Below, in pieces: positions 38,593-50,140 of a stretch of 64,000 bases of DNA. The stretch covers positions 248,001 to 312,000 of the forward strand of contig JAWPGT010000018.1 in the NCBI GenBank assembly GCA_034638255.1, read 5' to 3'. Position 1 is the stretch's first letter, and each line of letters begins with the position of its first letter. Below the pieces are notes generated by a model that saw only the letters and a program-made list of their open reading frames with translations, searched no databases and was not told the DNA's origin. Made by a program: the position numbers and the translations under genes. The DNA comes from Coprinus comatus. Lineage: Eukaryota > Basidiomycota > Agaricomycetes > Agaricales > Agaricaceae.

Positions 38593-39636
38593 ATGCGTTT
38601 AAATCTTGTTCTCTTTGCTCTTGCTGCGCCTTTGGCTGTACTCGGTGACCTTAGACATAGTTCACGCCGGGGCCACCACGAACTTGCCAACCGTGCCGAT
38701 GCCTCCGTTCAGCTTCACAAACGCATCAGTAACTCTCGCTGGTCGTTCTATGATGTTGGAGGAGCTGCGTAAGTCTTTTTCTATGTTGTCGAGAGAAAAC
38801 TATTGTTGCCTCGTGTACTTACGTTTTTTGTGAAACAGTGGCGCTTGTGGTGACTTTAACAGTCGCAACCAACATGTAAGTTTGTTCACCTAGACTCGGA
38901 ACACAGGCTAACTGATCCCTTCAGATCGTCGCGCTGAACTCTGCTGTATGTTTTTTTCTTCTTTCTATTTATGTGTTTATGGCAATTGTGCTCATAGAAG
39001 TTGTTTCCACTTCTACCTAGCAATATGGTGGAGGTTATCCCGGTCCTCATTGTGGAAGGAAAATCGTAATGTCACGTAATGGCAAGACCACCACGGCCGT
39101 CATTGCCGATGAGGTTTGTTTTTATCCAACTGAGACTCTTTGTGCGACTCAAACTTAACGGAACCCCTCTCTAGTGTCCTGGTTGTCCTTATGGAGGTCT
39201 TGATCTTACCCGTGGTCTATTCGAATTTTTTGCGTCCCTCGATGATGGTATTATCTTTGGACAATGGCATTTTGCTGATGAGGGAGAGGATGAACCTAAG
39301 CCCACCCCCAAGCCTACTCCTAAACCTACTCCTAAACCTACTACAACTAGCACAAAGAAGACATCCACCTCAACTACCACTTCACGCAGCAAGACCACCA
39401 CCACCACCTCGGAAAAAGAGACGTCTACATCTACCAGTCGCACCAGTAGTTCTACGACTACTACTACATCTGATGCACCGTCATCCACGGTCGATTTTTC
39501 AACTGGTGTAGCAAGCGGGCTTGCTATTCCGACAGGTGTCATCGAAGGCGACTCTGTTCAGAATATTCTAGGAATCAACTTGGCAATCATCAATGTCGGC
39601 GCGTTGATCGTTGCTGGTGCCGAAGTCAACAATTGA
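38593..39636 (+). CDS. Secreted DPBB (RlpA/expansin-like) protein 3
   Basis: Third copy, intact. A signal peptide (LNLVLFALAAPLAVLG) precedes a short His/Arg-rich pro-region with QLHKR just before the domain. The core is SRWSFYDVGGAAGACGDFNSR, micro-exon IVALNSA (38925-38945), GGYPGPHCGRKIVMSRNG, and CPGCPYGGLDLTRGLFEFFA, ending IIFGQWHF. A PTPKPTPKPTPKP repeat and S/T-rich linker follow, then SGLAIPTGVI and the hydrophobic tail LAIINVGALIVAGAEVNN. Gene structure matches copies 1 and 2: introns before GACG, on both sides of the micro-exon, and before CPGCP. The core is closer to copy 2 than copy 1. Local duplication is the simplest origin. Confidence 0.88.
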
Positions 39637-40382
39637 ATTAAGAGAAGTACAACATATGGAACTTCTCGTGCCATTCGCTTACTTAGTCTGGGGGTCTATA
39701 AATTTTTTTTAAAACCTAGATAATTTCGCTCTCCTCGGGTTCCCTGGAATGGAATAATACCTATATACACATTCGCCTTATAGTATAAGGCCTTGTCAGT
39801 GCCTTGTAGTAGTCCCAAGTTGGTCCCAAGTGCTTGTTATTTAATACCCTTTTCTTGTTTTGTTTCCTATAGTTTCTTCTCCATTTCTTCTAAATGTTTA
39901 GATAATACGATTCCATAACATGTGTATCGTACAGCTACGAAAAATTTAAAAACATATTTTCCGCTTTTGATCTTGAATTGGATGTGAAATTTATTTTGAT
40001 GTCTGAAAAATTTACATTGTTATGTCAAACAACTGACAATTGAAGTATATATCAAACAACTATTGTTATACAGTTGACAGACATGGAGCGCGTAGCGCTA
40101 GTGAACTAATGTACAAAAAAAGCTATATACAAGAAAGGGTCAAGAAAGGAAAATGAGACTATATATGTGTTGAGTAATGTCCAATAACTTTAACTTCATG
40201 AAGAAGTACAATTGAGTTAAGTTTTTTTTCTAAAAGCAGCAAGAAAGGACAGATAAAACAACAGAGATGTTATACACGTTTGAAAATGAGATACCAATAC
40301 TTATATATATAGTAAATCAATTAATTTGAAATCTGAGGCATTGAGATTGAGTTCGTCGACAGCGGACACAATGACACAGAAA
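39637..40382. other. Convergent 3' flank, no gene
   Basis: About 750 bp between convergent stop codons. It is AT-rich with T/A runs, and a near-duplicate GTCCCAAGT word occurs twice near 39815. No coding frame or RNA gene was recognised. Confidence 0.5.
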
Positions 40383-42523
40383 TCAATGAAACACCGAAAC
40401 CAACAAAACCTGTAAACCTTTCTTCTTAACCCAACTCAAAGAACACTTCTCCCCTTTACCCTTTCCTTTCCTCATATCTTTAATTAAAGCCCAACGACTA
40501 GGATATAACAAACCTCTAACAACTTCAGGACCTTGAAGTCTTCTAAGGATGTATTCTTTAATATTCAAAAAGGCATGAGATTTTAAGAATTTCTTGGATG
40601 ATTTGATGGTAAGAGGAAGTTGGTCGAGGTTTTGAATTAATCCGAGTTCGATTATGAGGGATTGGAAGAGAGTTAGTTGATGTCGTTGGTCTTGATGCGC
40701 TGCTGGATTGGAGATATATCTATACACATATGTATATATTTCGTAACGTTTCAGAAATCCGAAAAAGTCCAAGTCCAATTTCCAAAATGGTTTTTTTTTT
40801 TGAGTTCAGATTTTGAAAGTGTCCAAAAGGTTTCCATAAAAAACAATAGCAGAGATGGGGTGATAGGTATATGTAGTAGAGAGCAGAAGATGTGATAATC
40901 AGCCAACTAACCACATCATGCAAATGGATTCACGCACGAAGTGATATAATTCACAGCTTCATCGTAATGAGAAGGAGTTTGTTCTGACACCTTCTCGGCA
41001 ATGATTGTATTCGTATTATTTCCAGGAGAGATAATATCGTTATTGTCGTTGAGAATGGAACGTTTCTTTTCCTTTTTCTCCCTCTTAGCTTTACGTTTTG
41101 ATATCGAAGTAGTGATCGTATTAGCGATATCGACATCTTGAGAAGGAGGCGGCAGTTCGGAAGGAGGGATTGGGAGGGGCCGAACTTTGGGTGTAAGAGA
41201 GAACACAATAGGTTGTTCATCACTTTTCGTGGTAGCAACAAGTTCAAGTTCGGGATAGGAGGCCGAGATGGCAGTTGTGCTAATACCAAAATCGGAGGAT
41301 GGTACCAAAGTAGCAGTTGATATACTCTTCGACAACGCCGGAATAGATTTCATGGTAGGGGCTGATAACACAGCAGCTTCCAAAGCAGAGAATGTCGCAA
41401 TATCTTTTTCTTTCTGATCTTTGCTTTTCCCTTTCCCTTTCTTCTTCTTCTCTTTCTTTTCTTTAGCCACGACATTGTCACTGCCTCCGTTCTCTGCTGG
41501 GGTTTCAATTTCAATCTTGGCTTTCTTCCTCTCTTTCTTCTCAGGGTCAATCCTTTCCTCGTCCTCCGCTAAAATAGTCTTCTCTTTCTTCCTCTTCTTC
41601 TTCTCCTTGACTGTAGCTTGGTCTTCACTAGGCACAAGCGCATGGTCACCTTCCTTATTTTTCCTCCCCCTCTTCTCCTTTCTCCTTTCTTTCCTCGTAG
41701 TACCAACAACAGACTCCACAGAACTTTCCTTCTTAACGGGAGTCTTCATCCCACCTACACCCATTTCAACAGCATATGCATTTCCAAGATTTCCAATATC
41801 AAGGCTCAACCTAGCCAACCCATTAACAAGTTCCGTAGGTCCAAAATTGTTCTTCTCCACCTTCGAACCTACATTCACACTGAACCCATCCAAAATCAGA
41901 GGCTCGGTCCCAATAGGAGTATCGATCTTTGTGTCAACATGATCAACGTGTTCTTGACTTTGGCTTGATAATGTAGGGCCAGCAATAATACCAGCCAGAG
42001 ATACAGAATCCGTATTAAACCCGATAAACCGTTTCTTTCGGATAGTCCCAGTATCCGTTCCCGTTGAGTCCGTGGTTATATTGTTATTGGTAGTTGCAAC
42101 TGTACCATTTGTGGTCTTCGTGGGCGTATTGGCGTCGAATGTAGTAGACGTAGACGTAGGACGTATTATTTGAGTTTGAGTTTGAGTTTCAACTAAACTC
42201 AAAGGTACTGGTGCTGATGCTGGTACAGGTCCCCGACTTAAAACCACAAAATCATCATCAGAAAGTAACCCTCCCGTACTTGCACTCAACCTTTCATATT
42301 CAACATCCAAATCCACATCTTCATTCTCCGAAACATTCCAAACAATTTCATCGTCAGAATCTTCGATAGTAGTGACTGTGTTTCTAGTCCTTGTACGTGG
42401 TGTTTGAATGAAATCAAATCCGGAAGAAGATAAGGATGAAACAGAGAGAGTTGGGGAAGTGATATTGAAGAGTGAATCAGTGGAACTTGAAAGGTCTTGC
42501 ACCTGGTTAATCGTAGTAGCCAT
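40383..42523 (-). CDS. Uncharacterised acidic/lysine-rich protein with conserved C-terminal domain
   Basis: I do not recognise a named family. Exon 1 (40938-42523) encodes about 528 residues, mostly disordered. They include Ser/Thr-rich stretches, EDSDDEIVWNVSENEDVD, and a middle dense in Lys/Glu blocks (KKKRKKEKT, KEKKEKKKKGKGK), which look nuclear or nucleolar. An intron (40720-40937, GTGCGT...TATAG) joins NYITS to YISNPAA. Exon 2 encodes a helical region (LTLFQSLIIELGLI, SSKKFLKSHAFLNIKEYI, VVRGLLYPSRWALIKDMR) and WVKKKGLQVLLV near the end. That last ~130 residues look conserved by composition and probably form a folded domain. Without the intron the protein would end CVNPFA. Function not inferred. 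Confidence 0.68.
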
Positions 42524-43160
42524 GGGATAAATATCTCTCCCTTTGTAGATTGTAAAGGACAGTTAGATATGACGAGTTGATGGTATTGTTGTTGAATGAG
42601 TCAGTGATTGATGCACTAAAGAGATAAAATGCTCTGGTGTAAGAGGCAAGTTGAGAGATGATAATGAAATAAAACAACGGGTACACACGGGTAAATTGGA
42701 GGGCACAATGAGAGAAAGGGGAGATGCGTTTATGTTCCCAGGTGGAGATACAGCAAACGCCGCAAGCAGCAACGGGCGCACAGCACTCGTCGCCTTTCAG
42801 TCTATACACAACAAGAGGTTCTGAGCAACAAAGGTGTTTGTCCTAGTGATAAGTCGTCTTGACTATCTCGCAACACTGATAGCTTTAGGTCCTTCAAGGA
42901 TCAAGTCAGAAGGAGAAGACCTTGAGCTGGCGGGAGATGCGTCGAGGAGCCTAATATAGGGGTAAGTACTGGTCACCCGGGTATGACAACACTTTTCCCC
43001 TTCTGGATGTATTCAAGCGCCATCTTTCTGGGACAGAGTTCACACCCTTATCTATGATTTAAAATGTATATTATACCCAAGTAATACCTAAAATACTTTC
43101 AAACAATCAAATCCTCTAGTGTGTGGTACTCACAGAATAAAAATAAAAAGTTGAGTATTA
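42524..43160. other. Upstream region of the 40383 gene and 3' flank of the RCC1-like gene
   Basis: About 640 bp. The part nearest 42524 should be promoter and 5' UTR. Two short minus-strand frames at 42507-42809 lack domains. Nothing else visible. Confidence 0.4.
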
Positions 43161-45379
43161 TCATCCAACAATCTTCCAATAAACCACACTGTTACCAAAT
43201 CCAGCTGCCACATGTTGTTGAACTGAGACGTTATTTTTCCAAAGTTGGCCTTTAAGATCAAACACTTTTGCTTTCTTCTTCAATAGCATCAAACGTTCTC
43301 CATTCGGGGCTTCTAAAGTAGCTGGCAAACCAAGACTAGCTTTCTTCCCGTTACCGAGTTCATAGTCGTAATTCTTACCCCACGCCATGAGATCTTGACC
43401 GCCGACACCATGGGACTCAGCCGAGGAATCGAGTGCAGTGAGGACATGGCCGGTAGGTGAGATTATCACCTCAGTTGGTTGTATGGCTTCCAGCTTATTC
43501 GTACGGTCGCTAACTGTGTCCAGTGGACCCTTATTTAGAACCTTGCCACCAAGTAGTCAAAAGGGCTTACATTGGAGAAGCCCACTAGTGCCCTTGACAC
43601 GAACAGGGTTGCTTTGTGAGCTGTTGTAAGTGTTATTACCAAGTCCCCCATTTTTGCCATCACCGCACATCATCAGATCTACTGTAGTAGAACCGCCTGT
43701 ACGAGATCGTTCCATAATAAACGCTGTAAGGTCTCCTCCTACAATAACAATACATTAGCTCAAAAACACCCTAAAACGTGATAGATCATACCGGCTGTTA
43801 CGTTCAAACACTTGCTGCGTGTGTTGGAAGGAATCATTTGCCAGAGCGTGACTTCCGTGGGTATAGTAATGGCCTCTAAAGTGACGTTTTGGCCCAAACC
43901 GATTTGGCTGAGATCGAAACCATTTAGAAGGGGTAAGTTGAGCAACGAGAAAACTGATCAACTGACCCATGATTATTTGCACCCCACCCCAAAACTCGAC
44001 CATCAAATGTTCGAACAAAACTCGTTTTCGAACCCGTAGCAATCTGACTAATCTGGACTCCACGCAGAGACGGAATCTCGTAAAGATGAGTACACCAGTA
44101 AACGGTAGAATCATCAATATTAGAAAGATCCACCGTTACATCTGATGAAGAAGTTATACGAACACCTCGTGCCTTCCCATGAATGCCTTTAGATGTTGAA
44201 GCCATGGGTTGTAGTTCAACTTTGAGACTTTCCGGTTTACCGGTTATCACTGAGGTAGGATCAGCTATCTCAAAATGACGAATTCCAAGTTGGCCATAGC
44301 GATTTGCCTCTTTGTCTACAGGGTGAGCAAAAGTGCGGCCTTTGTTTGTGAGTGCAAGAAGATGATTTTCTCCCGCTGAAATAGACACGAATCTAGGGTA
44401 ATGTGAATAATTATGCGAAGTCTCTCAACAGTAAAAGGGCTCACTTTTCACCCCAACCAAGCTGTCCCGTCGGAGTCAACGCCTTATATGCAGCTAGCGG
44501 CTTATCCCTATTGGACCAACCACTACCCCACCATGATCCACCTTTTGTATTGTCAACGAATGAGATTTCTTGACTCAACGCATCCGCTGGCAAAACATAA
44601 ACAGTTCCGGAAGAAGAAAGCGCGAATACTTTATGTTCCGTCAACTGCAGCTTGACAATATTCTAAACAAAACTAGTCAGTAACTTGAACATACCATCGA
44701 AGATATAGACGTTCGGGCCCCCATACCTTTCCTTTCAAAGTTGGGACGGGTAACTTTGCACCCTTCAAAGCGGGTCCAAAGAATTGGTGGCCCCATTGAT
44801 ACACATCACCATTGGCATCTACACAAGCCGCATGCATTTTATGCAGCTGTAAATCATTCAAGGCAACATTATCTAACCACTTCGCAATTGAAGGGTATCG
44901 TATATGCCCTTCGGACATGACTACATCCCCAACGATTTGATAACCCTCCAACGTTTCATGTCTTTTTAATTTTGAAAAGAACGAGATATGGTTAGAATAA
45001 AGGTAGTAAGTTCGAATAAGGAGTCCTAATGAGTATGGAAAATATGAGTTATGCGTGAAATGACTTACTTGTTATCACCCCATACGAGGGTTCGCAAAGT
45101 TTCGGAATCGTCCCAAAGCTTTGCTTCAGCTGTTATTAACTTGGTACTAGGTTGTATAGGTTTTGCAAGTTCTCTAGTATTTTGAGAAGCTACTATCTCT
45201 CGACTAAAGCGGTTCGCGTTGGGGTAGTAAGCGTAGAGAGCGCCAGCAGTGAGTCCAGAGGCAGCGAATGCTGCTGCATATCTAGCACGGTTTGATGCTG
45301 GGCGTGACGATGACGATGCTTGCTGTTGTAGACTTCTCGTATACGGATGGTAGAAGGCATATCCTGCTCTCCTGAACAT
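43161..45379 (-). CDS. FMP25: Mitochondrial RCC1-repeat protein (Fmp25-like)
   Basis: Similar in layout to yeast Fmp25, a mitochondrial RCC1-type protein linked to respiratory complex assembly. The N-terminus (MFRRAGYAFYHPYTRSLQQQ, Arg/Ser-rich, no acids) is a likely presequence, followed by one hydrophobic segment (YAAAFAASGLTAGALYAYY). RCC1-type blades follow: TLVWGDNK, DVYQWGHQF, GQLGWGEK with SISAGENHLLALTNKG, RYGQLGIRHFE, GRVLGWGANNHG-QIGLG, DLMMCGDGKNGGLGNNT, and DLMAWGKNYDYELGNG. About seven introns. Near 43555 the longer acceptor (GTAAGC...GACACAG, 57 nt) keeps frame, giving LLQFSDRTNKLE. All exons join without lesion. Complex III role is from the yeast family, not seen here. Confidence 0.83.
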
Positions 45380-45550
45380 TTGAGGTTGAGGTTAGAAAGC
45401 CATACCGGTTCCTCAAAATATATAAAATCTAATTTCGCACGTGATGACCTCATTGGTTCTAAATTTAGGAAATTGGTATTTGCAGAAAGAGATGCCTCGT
45501 ATACTACTATATGTATACTGCGTATTATAAAGAATTCGGGATCAGGAATA

Positions 45551-46240
45551 TCATCTAGTTACGATAGACTCGACGGATGAATCACCGCCTTTATTTTCGT
45601 CGCCGTTGGTCTGACATTCACCAAGTTCATCGACCTCCTTCAATTGACCTCTTTTCGTAACACCCATCTTCAACTCATTCTTCTGCTTCGCCGGAGTAGG
45701 AGGTGTAACCATCAATTTTACAACTTCTTGACCCTCATCCTCATTTCCAACTAACACCGGGTTAGAAGGAGAAACACAAATCATATCTCTCTTGAACGAT
45801 TCAGAAGCCCCTAGTATCATACCACTACTACCCAATGGCAATCCAAATAAGTGTGGGTTGAAGAATGGATTGCGACGATGAGCCATTATTGCTTGCCTGG
45901 AATTGGGATTGGTGGTAGGTAAAGTTGCTGGAGTATACCAAGTCGATTCCCAAGGACGACTGTACCATCTAGGGTTCTCCCTGCCACTACCATGTTCAAG
46001 GTATCCCCGTCGAGAGGTATACAAACCATGAGGGGTATATGGCCGAGTTGCCTGAGCTCGAGACCATGAAACACGACAACCTCTTGTGCGGAGGAAGATG
46101 AATATCCCTGCGGCGACAAGTATTATGGACACAAAGACCGAGATAATGAAGAGGGTCACTTTTCATTCATCAGTATTTGGAAGTTGTAAAAGGAAGATAG
46201 GAAGTCAAAAGGTCAACGTACTGGCTTCCATCTGTTTCAT
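45551..46240 (-). CDS. Putative single-pass membrane protein, unknown
   Basis: I do not recognise a family. The N-terminus carries one clear hydrophobic segment (LFIISVFVSIILVAAGIFIFL) followed by Arg-rich sequence (RTRGCRVSWSR), so a type III or signal-anchor protein with a basic cytosolic side is likely. The rest is hydrophilic and Pro/Asn-rich. The body is one frame from 45551 to 46159. A first exon at about 46222-46240 (ATG AAA CAG ATG GAA GCC A) can be joined by an intron (GTACGT...AAAAG) to read MKQMEAMTLF; otherwise translation starts at 46157. The gene sits between two other minus-strand genes with about 170 bp on each side. Confidence 0.55.
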
Positions 46241-46405
46241 CTTCGTGGTTCTGGCCGCTGCGAATTAATGGAAGTGATGAAGAATATCTGTAAAGAATAC
46301 GGCTGACATTTATGAGACGCTTGGTCTCGATCAAAAGAGGTGGACAGTAAGACGGAATACAACAATAGGAGGCCCTACAATAAATACAAAATAATAATGA
46401 GAGTT

Positions 46406-48659
46406 CTATCGTTCTTCCTCCTCTTCTTCCTCCTCTTCTTCTCGTACAAATTCTCTCCTCGGTCTCTTCCTCTGCTCGTCGATATCACCCTCTTCCTCTT
46501 CCTCTATCTCTCCTTCATGCTCCTCGTGGAAATCTGATGTATACTCACTGCCTCCATGGCCAGCATACGAAGTTGCCGTAGGTGCTGGCGACGACTCTCT
46601 GCCGGGCAGCTCTATTTCTCCTCTTTCGTAGGTTGGCACCAGCTGAGTAATAGTCTCTTCTTCTTCTTCTTCCTCTTGGTCTTGTCTTTGAAGATTGGAT
46701 AGGGCTGCATCAAGAGGTTCCGTGGTGACGGATCTCCCTCGTTCACTTTCATATTCACCACGGTCACCGAGCACGCTATTTCTTCCAGATTCTGTAATTG
46801 CTGACTCGAACTCCTGTTCCAAATCACCGCCATCCACCGTCGTTGAATGTCTCAAGGGACTTGGACTCGGATAATTCGAGCTAATATATCCAGCAGATAC
46901 CGATCCAGGTAAAACAGAAAAAACTCCCATTCCGCTCACAGCGGGTGGTAGAGAAACACCATCCTTCTTCCTGGCCTCAAGTTCAGCCATTTTCTTAGCT
47001 TTTCTCTTTATTTCTGCCTCTCTTCTCTTCTTCCGTCTCTGTTCTGCTTTCTCCTCCTCCTTCTTGTTGGTTTCTGCCATCTTATTCTGTTCTGCACTGG
47101 CCTCCTCTTCCTCCATAGCATCCAAGGCCCATTGTTCTTGCATGAATTCTGAGTAGCGTTCACATGCAGGTCTCCACGTCCGCACAGGTTTTGAATCTAC
47201 GTCTTCATGCATCCCATTTTCGTTGTTAGGCTTGGGTGGGACAAGGGGATCTCGTCCTTCCAGTAATGCGTCAACATCAGGTGGAGGAGGAAAATCAAAG
47301 TCTGGTCCAGGATTAATTTGCACACAGGCATCATTAAATAATGATATAAAGGGATAATACCCCAACCATCCATCGTCGAACGGATTTTCTCTATGTTCTT
47401 TGACACCTTCCTTTGCTTTACGTCGTTCCCTCCCTTTTTGGGTTTTGTCTTTAGGTTGTCGTAGTTGCAGATAATCATACAAGTCCTTGAATGCGATTCC
47501 TTGACATTCACCATTGACAAAAAATGCGATCTTGGATTCTTCACCAAGAGTAGGTAAAGGGCGCATTGCCTTTGTCTGTGCTTTTGTAGGGGAGCCGTCC
47601 GGGATGGTATCTGGTGGTTTTCCTGCATTTGGTCTTGCTTTTTTATTTGTGGTAGAAGGCACGGAGGTTGACTGTGTGGATTTGCTGGAATAATCCATAA
47701 GGGAAGACATTTCTTTGCTTTGTGGGTATTCGAGAATCTCAAAGACTTCTTGGCCTTTGAGATCGATAGGTATACGTTCTCGTCTAATATGAGCAGGGTC
47801 GTGTGGGTCTTTGTGGTTGGGAATGTGTCGAGGAGGAAGAGAAATATACATCCCAATGACATCGCCAGTACCGAATGATTTACCATAAGGTCTCGGTCGC
47901 GAAAGGGTAACCTTTTCGCCTGTTTTGTCTCGGTAACCATAGCTGTAGCCATCCAGTCCTACAGGACCATTTAGTGTAGCCTCTCGTCTGCCCCAACCCA
48001 ATCTAACATGAGCTCCCTCTCCCTTGACTTTCGCCGGGCCAGACCCATTTGCGGAATCATCAGCATTTCCATTTACATGTACATGTTCTCCACCGCCATG
48101 TACGATGCGAACTTCCAGATACCATTTTCCCTCTCTCATGGGTGCATTACAACGCGCACTTCGAAAGCCGGTACTTCCAGCTAACCCAAGACCATCCTTG
48201 GTTGCTTTTATGAATGGACTACGGTCTTCCCAGCTTATACGATAGGATGTTGGATTAGACTCAATTGTACGACAAGGAGTCGCGTGTCCTGGAGGGTTTA
48301 TGCCAGCAGGTACGTAGCGGAATCCGACGCGGTTTACGCCTACTAGATCTGTTTTGTAATAGTCTGGAAGTGCTTCATTGCATGGTATGAAAATAGGACC
48401 GCGTGAGATTGTAAGAATGGGCCTTGAAGACAGGTCTCCGCGTGTAACGAGACTACTACTCGATGGGTTAATTAATGATTAATGATATTTGAAATGATAC
48501 TTGCTCGTTTGTGGGAGATGCAGCATCTGAGGGTGCTGGAGACGAGGCGGTTGCTGCTGGCGGAGGGGGCCTTTTTCTTTTTTTCGAGGGAGGAGGAACA
48601 AGTGGCTGGGCGTCTGGAGGAGGAGATGACATTTGGGTGGAAGGCAACAGTGATGGCAT
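46406..48659 (-). CDS. BRE2: COMPASS subunit Bre2/Ash2-like (SPRY domain)
   Basis: Part of the Set1/COMPASS H3K4 methyltransferase core, binding the Set1 catalytic module in the nucleus. The N-terminus is Pro-rich with a basic cluster (SKKRKRPPPP). The SPRY region has GDLSSRPILTISRGPIFIPC, DLVGVNRVGFRYVPAG, ISWEDRSPFIKATKDGLGLAG, GKWYLEVRIVHGGG, VRLGWGRREATLNGPVGLDGYSYG, FGTGDVIGMYISLP, IAFFVNGECQGIAF and YYPFISLFNDACVQINPGPDF. Extra charged inserts split the domain, as in fungal Bre2. The C-terminus is Glu/Arg-rich and disordered. The intron at 48459-48504 begins with GCAAGT; only this GC donor keeps frame (PTND|SSLV). The start at 48659 lies 44 bp from the E2 gene start on the other strand. 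Confidence 0.89.
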
Positions 48660-48703
48660 AGTTTCTATATCTGGATCTAACACTATCTCTACCTTGTTCC
48701 ACT

Positions 48704-49735
48704 ATGGCTGGCGCATCTCTTCGGTGCGTATTCTTCCTCGGTTATCCTTCGCAATCTGACCAGCATGTAGCCGTATTCAGAAAGTAGGTAGCTTGTGGCA
48801 TTATACAGTCAGAAACTTACCCTGCTGACAGGAAATCTCGCTCATACGTGCTGAGCCCATCGACGTATGGCTCGTACTTGTTCTTGTCCAATTCAACATC
48901 TAATCACATTGTGCAGGGTGTTACGGTGATCCCCCAAGAAGACAATCTATACGAATGGCAATGTTTAATCAAGGCTTCGGTAAGCCTCTGCGTTATCTCA
49001 CTTCTTAATTAATGTTGACGGCACATATTCTTCTACTTGTTCCGATTGTCAGAGTGATTCGCCGTACAAGGGTGGGGTTTTCCGCTTCAATCTCACTCTC
49101 CCACCCAACTTTCCTTTCAAAGCTCCTACTGTAAGTGAGGCTTCCCGCAAGTTATTTACAGCTAACATTCATGACTGTGGTGGCGCCACGGGTTCTGTTT
49201 TAACGAACCTGTCTCTCTTGACATCTCCTATCTGTTCGTATCGTCTGAAAGGTTACATTTAAAACCAAGATCTACCACCCCGGGATCAATGAAGAAGGGG
49301 CTATTTGTCTTCCAGTGCTAAGAGACGAGGTATATTAATATGACTGATGCTCTTCTGCTCCATGACTGAGGGCTGACCGAGCTGAATTTAGTGGAAACCC
49401 ACTGTTACACTTCCTGCTAGTACGTACTTCGGGATTATTTTTATTTTTATTTCATTATTCCTGGTTTGACGATTTTCGTCCAAAGTTCTGGAGACCATCA
49501 GGGATAAACTGAATAACCCCAGTGTGGACGATCCATTTGAACCTGACATTGCCAATGTATGTCCATTTAGCCAGAGACGGGGATTGGGCTGCTGACACTG
49601 GTGTGCTAAGATTTTGAAGACGGACAAGAGCAAATTCCTCGCCACTGCGAAAGAATGGACGAAGAAGTAAGTGAAAAAAAAGCTTTATTTAATAGAGATC
49701 TGATCCTAGTCGTCGGGATTAGGTATGCTAATTGA
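48704..49735 (+). CDS. UBE2L3-like ubiquitin-conjugating enzyme
   Basis: E2 enzyme taking activated ubiquitin on a cysteine and passing it to HECT or RBR ligases. Exons read GVTVIPQEDNLYEWQCLIKAS, DSPYKGGVFRFNLTLPPNFPFKAPT, VTFKTKIYHPGINEEGAICLPVLRDE (catalytic Cys in GAICLPV), WKPTVTLPAILETIRDKLNNPSVDDPFEPD, and the end FLATAKEWTKKYAN. The catalytic HPG and NPSVDDP positions match the class. Six or more introns. The first exon is uncertain: the ATG at 48704 (MAGASLR) must join EISLIRAEPID, and no donor gives a perfect join with the expected helix length; a GTATTC donor after Cys works in phase. Divergent from Bre2 with only 44 bp between starts. Confidence 0.9.
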
Positions 49736-50140
49736 GAGAGAGAGAATGAGAGAGAGAGATTATTGATTGTGTAGTGATACATATGTATTCATAATGAGAT
49801 TGTTTTTTCCGAGAGCGGAACAGAAGGCTTGTGGGATATACGGGGCACAGAGTTGCCGGTTCAGGACAGAAGATTCTGTAGTTGGAACTTCTGATCATCT
49901 TGCAATCCCCTCCCATCCTCGTGTATACCACGTTGTCTTACCTTTCTGGTACACCCCCTTCATATTCACCGCCAGTTCCTAACCGCTTCGAGTATCATTT
50001 GACGGGCGAACAGTAGAAACTATAACAATACCCACCGCTGAAATATACTAGACCACCGTCGCAAACTTGGACCAGTGCGTCTGGCTAGTGCAGAAGAGAC
50101 CCTTGAAGAACTCAGATTGTGTTAGAGAAGAGCCAGAAAG
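49736..50140. other. Spacer between E2 and the large Ser-rich gene
   Basis: About 405 bp, with GAGA-rich sequence at 49733-49760. It should contain the E2 3' UTR and the next gene's promoter. Nothing else visible. Confidence 0.4.

Noticed and set aside
46339..46537. Plus-strand Phe/Leu-rich frame near the Bre2 3' end
   Set aside because: Shadow of the Glu/Arg-rich Bre2 C-terminus on the other strand.
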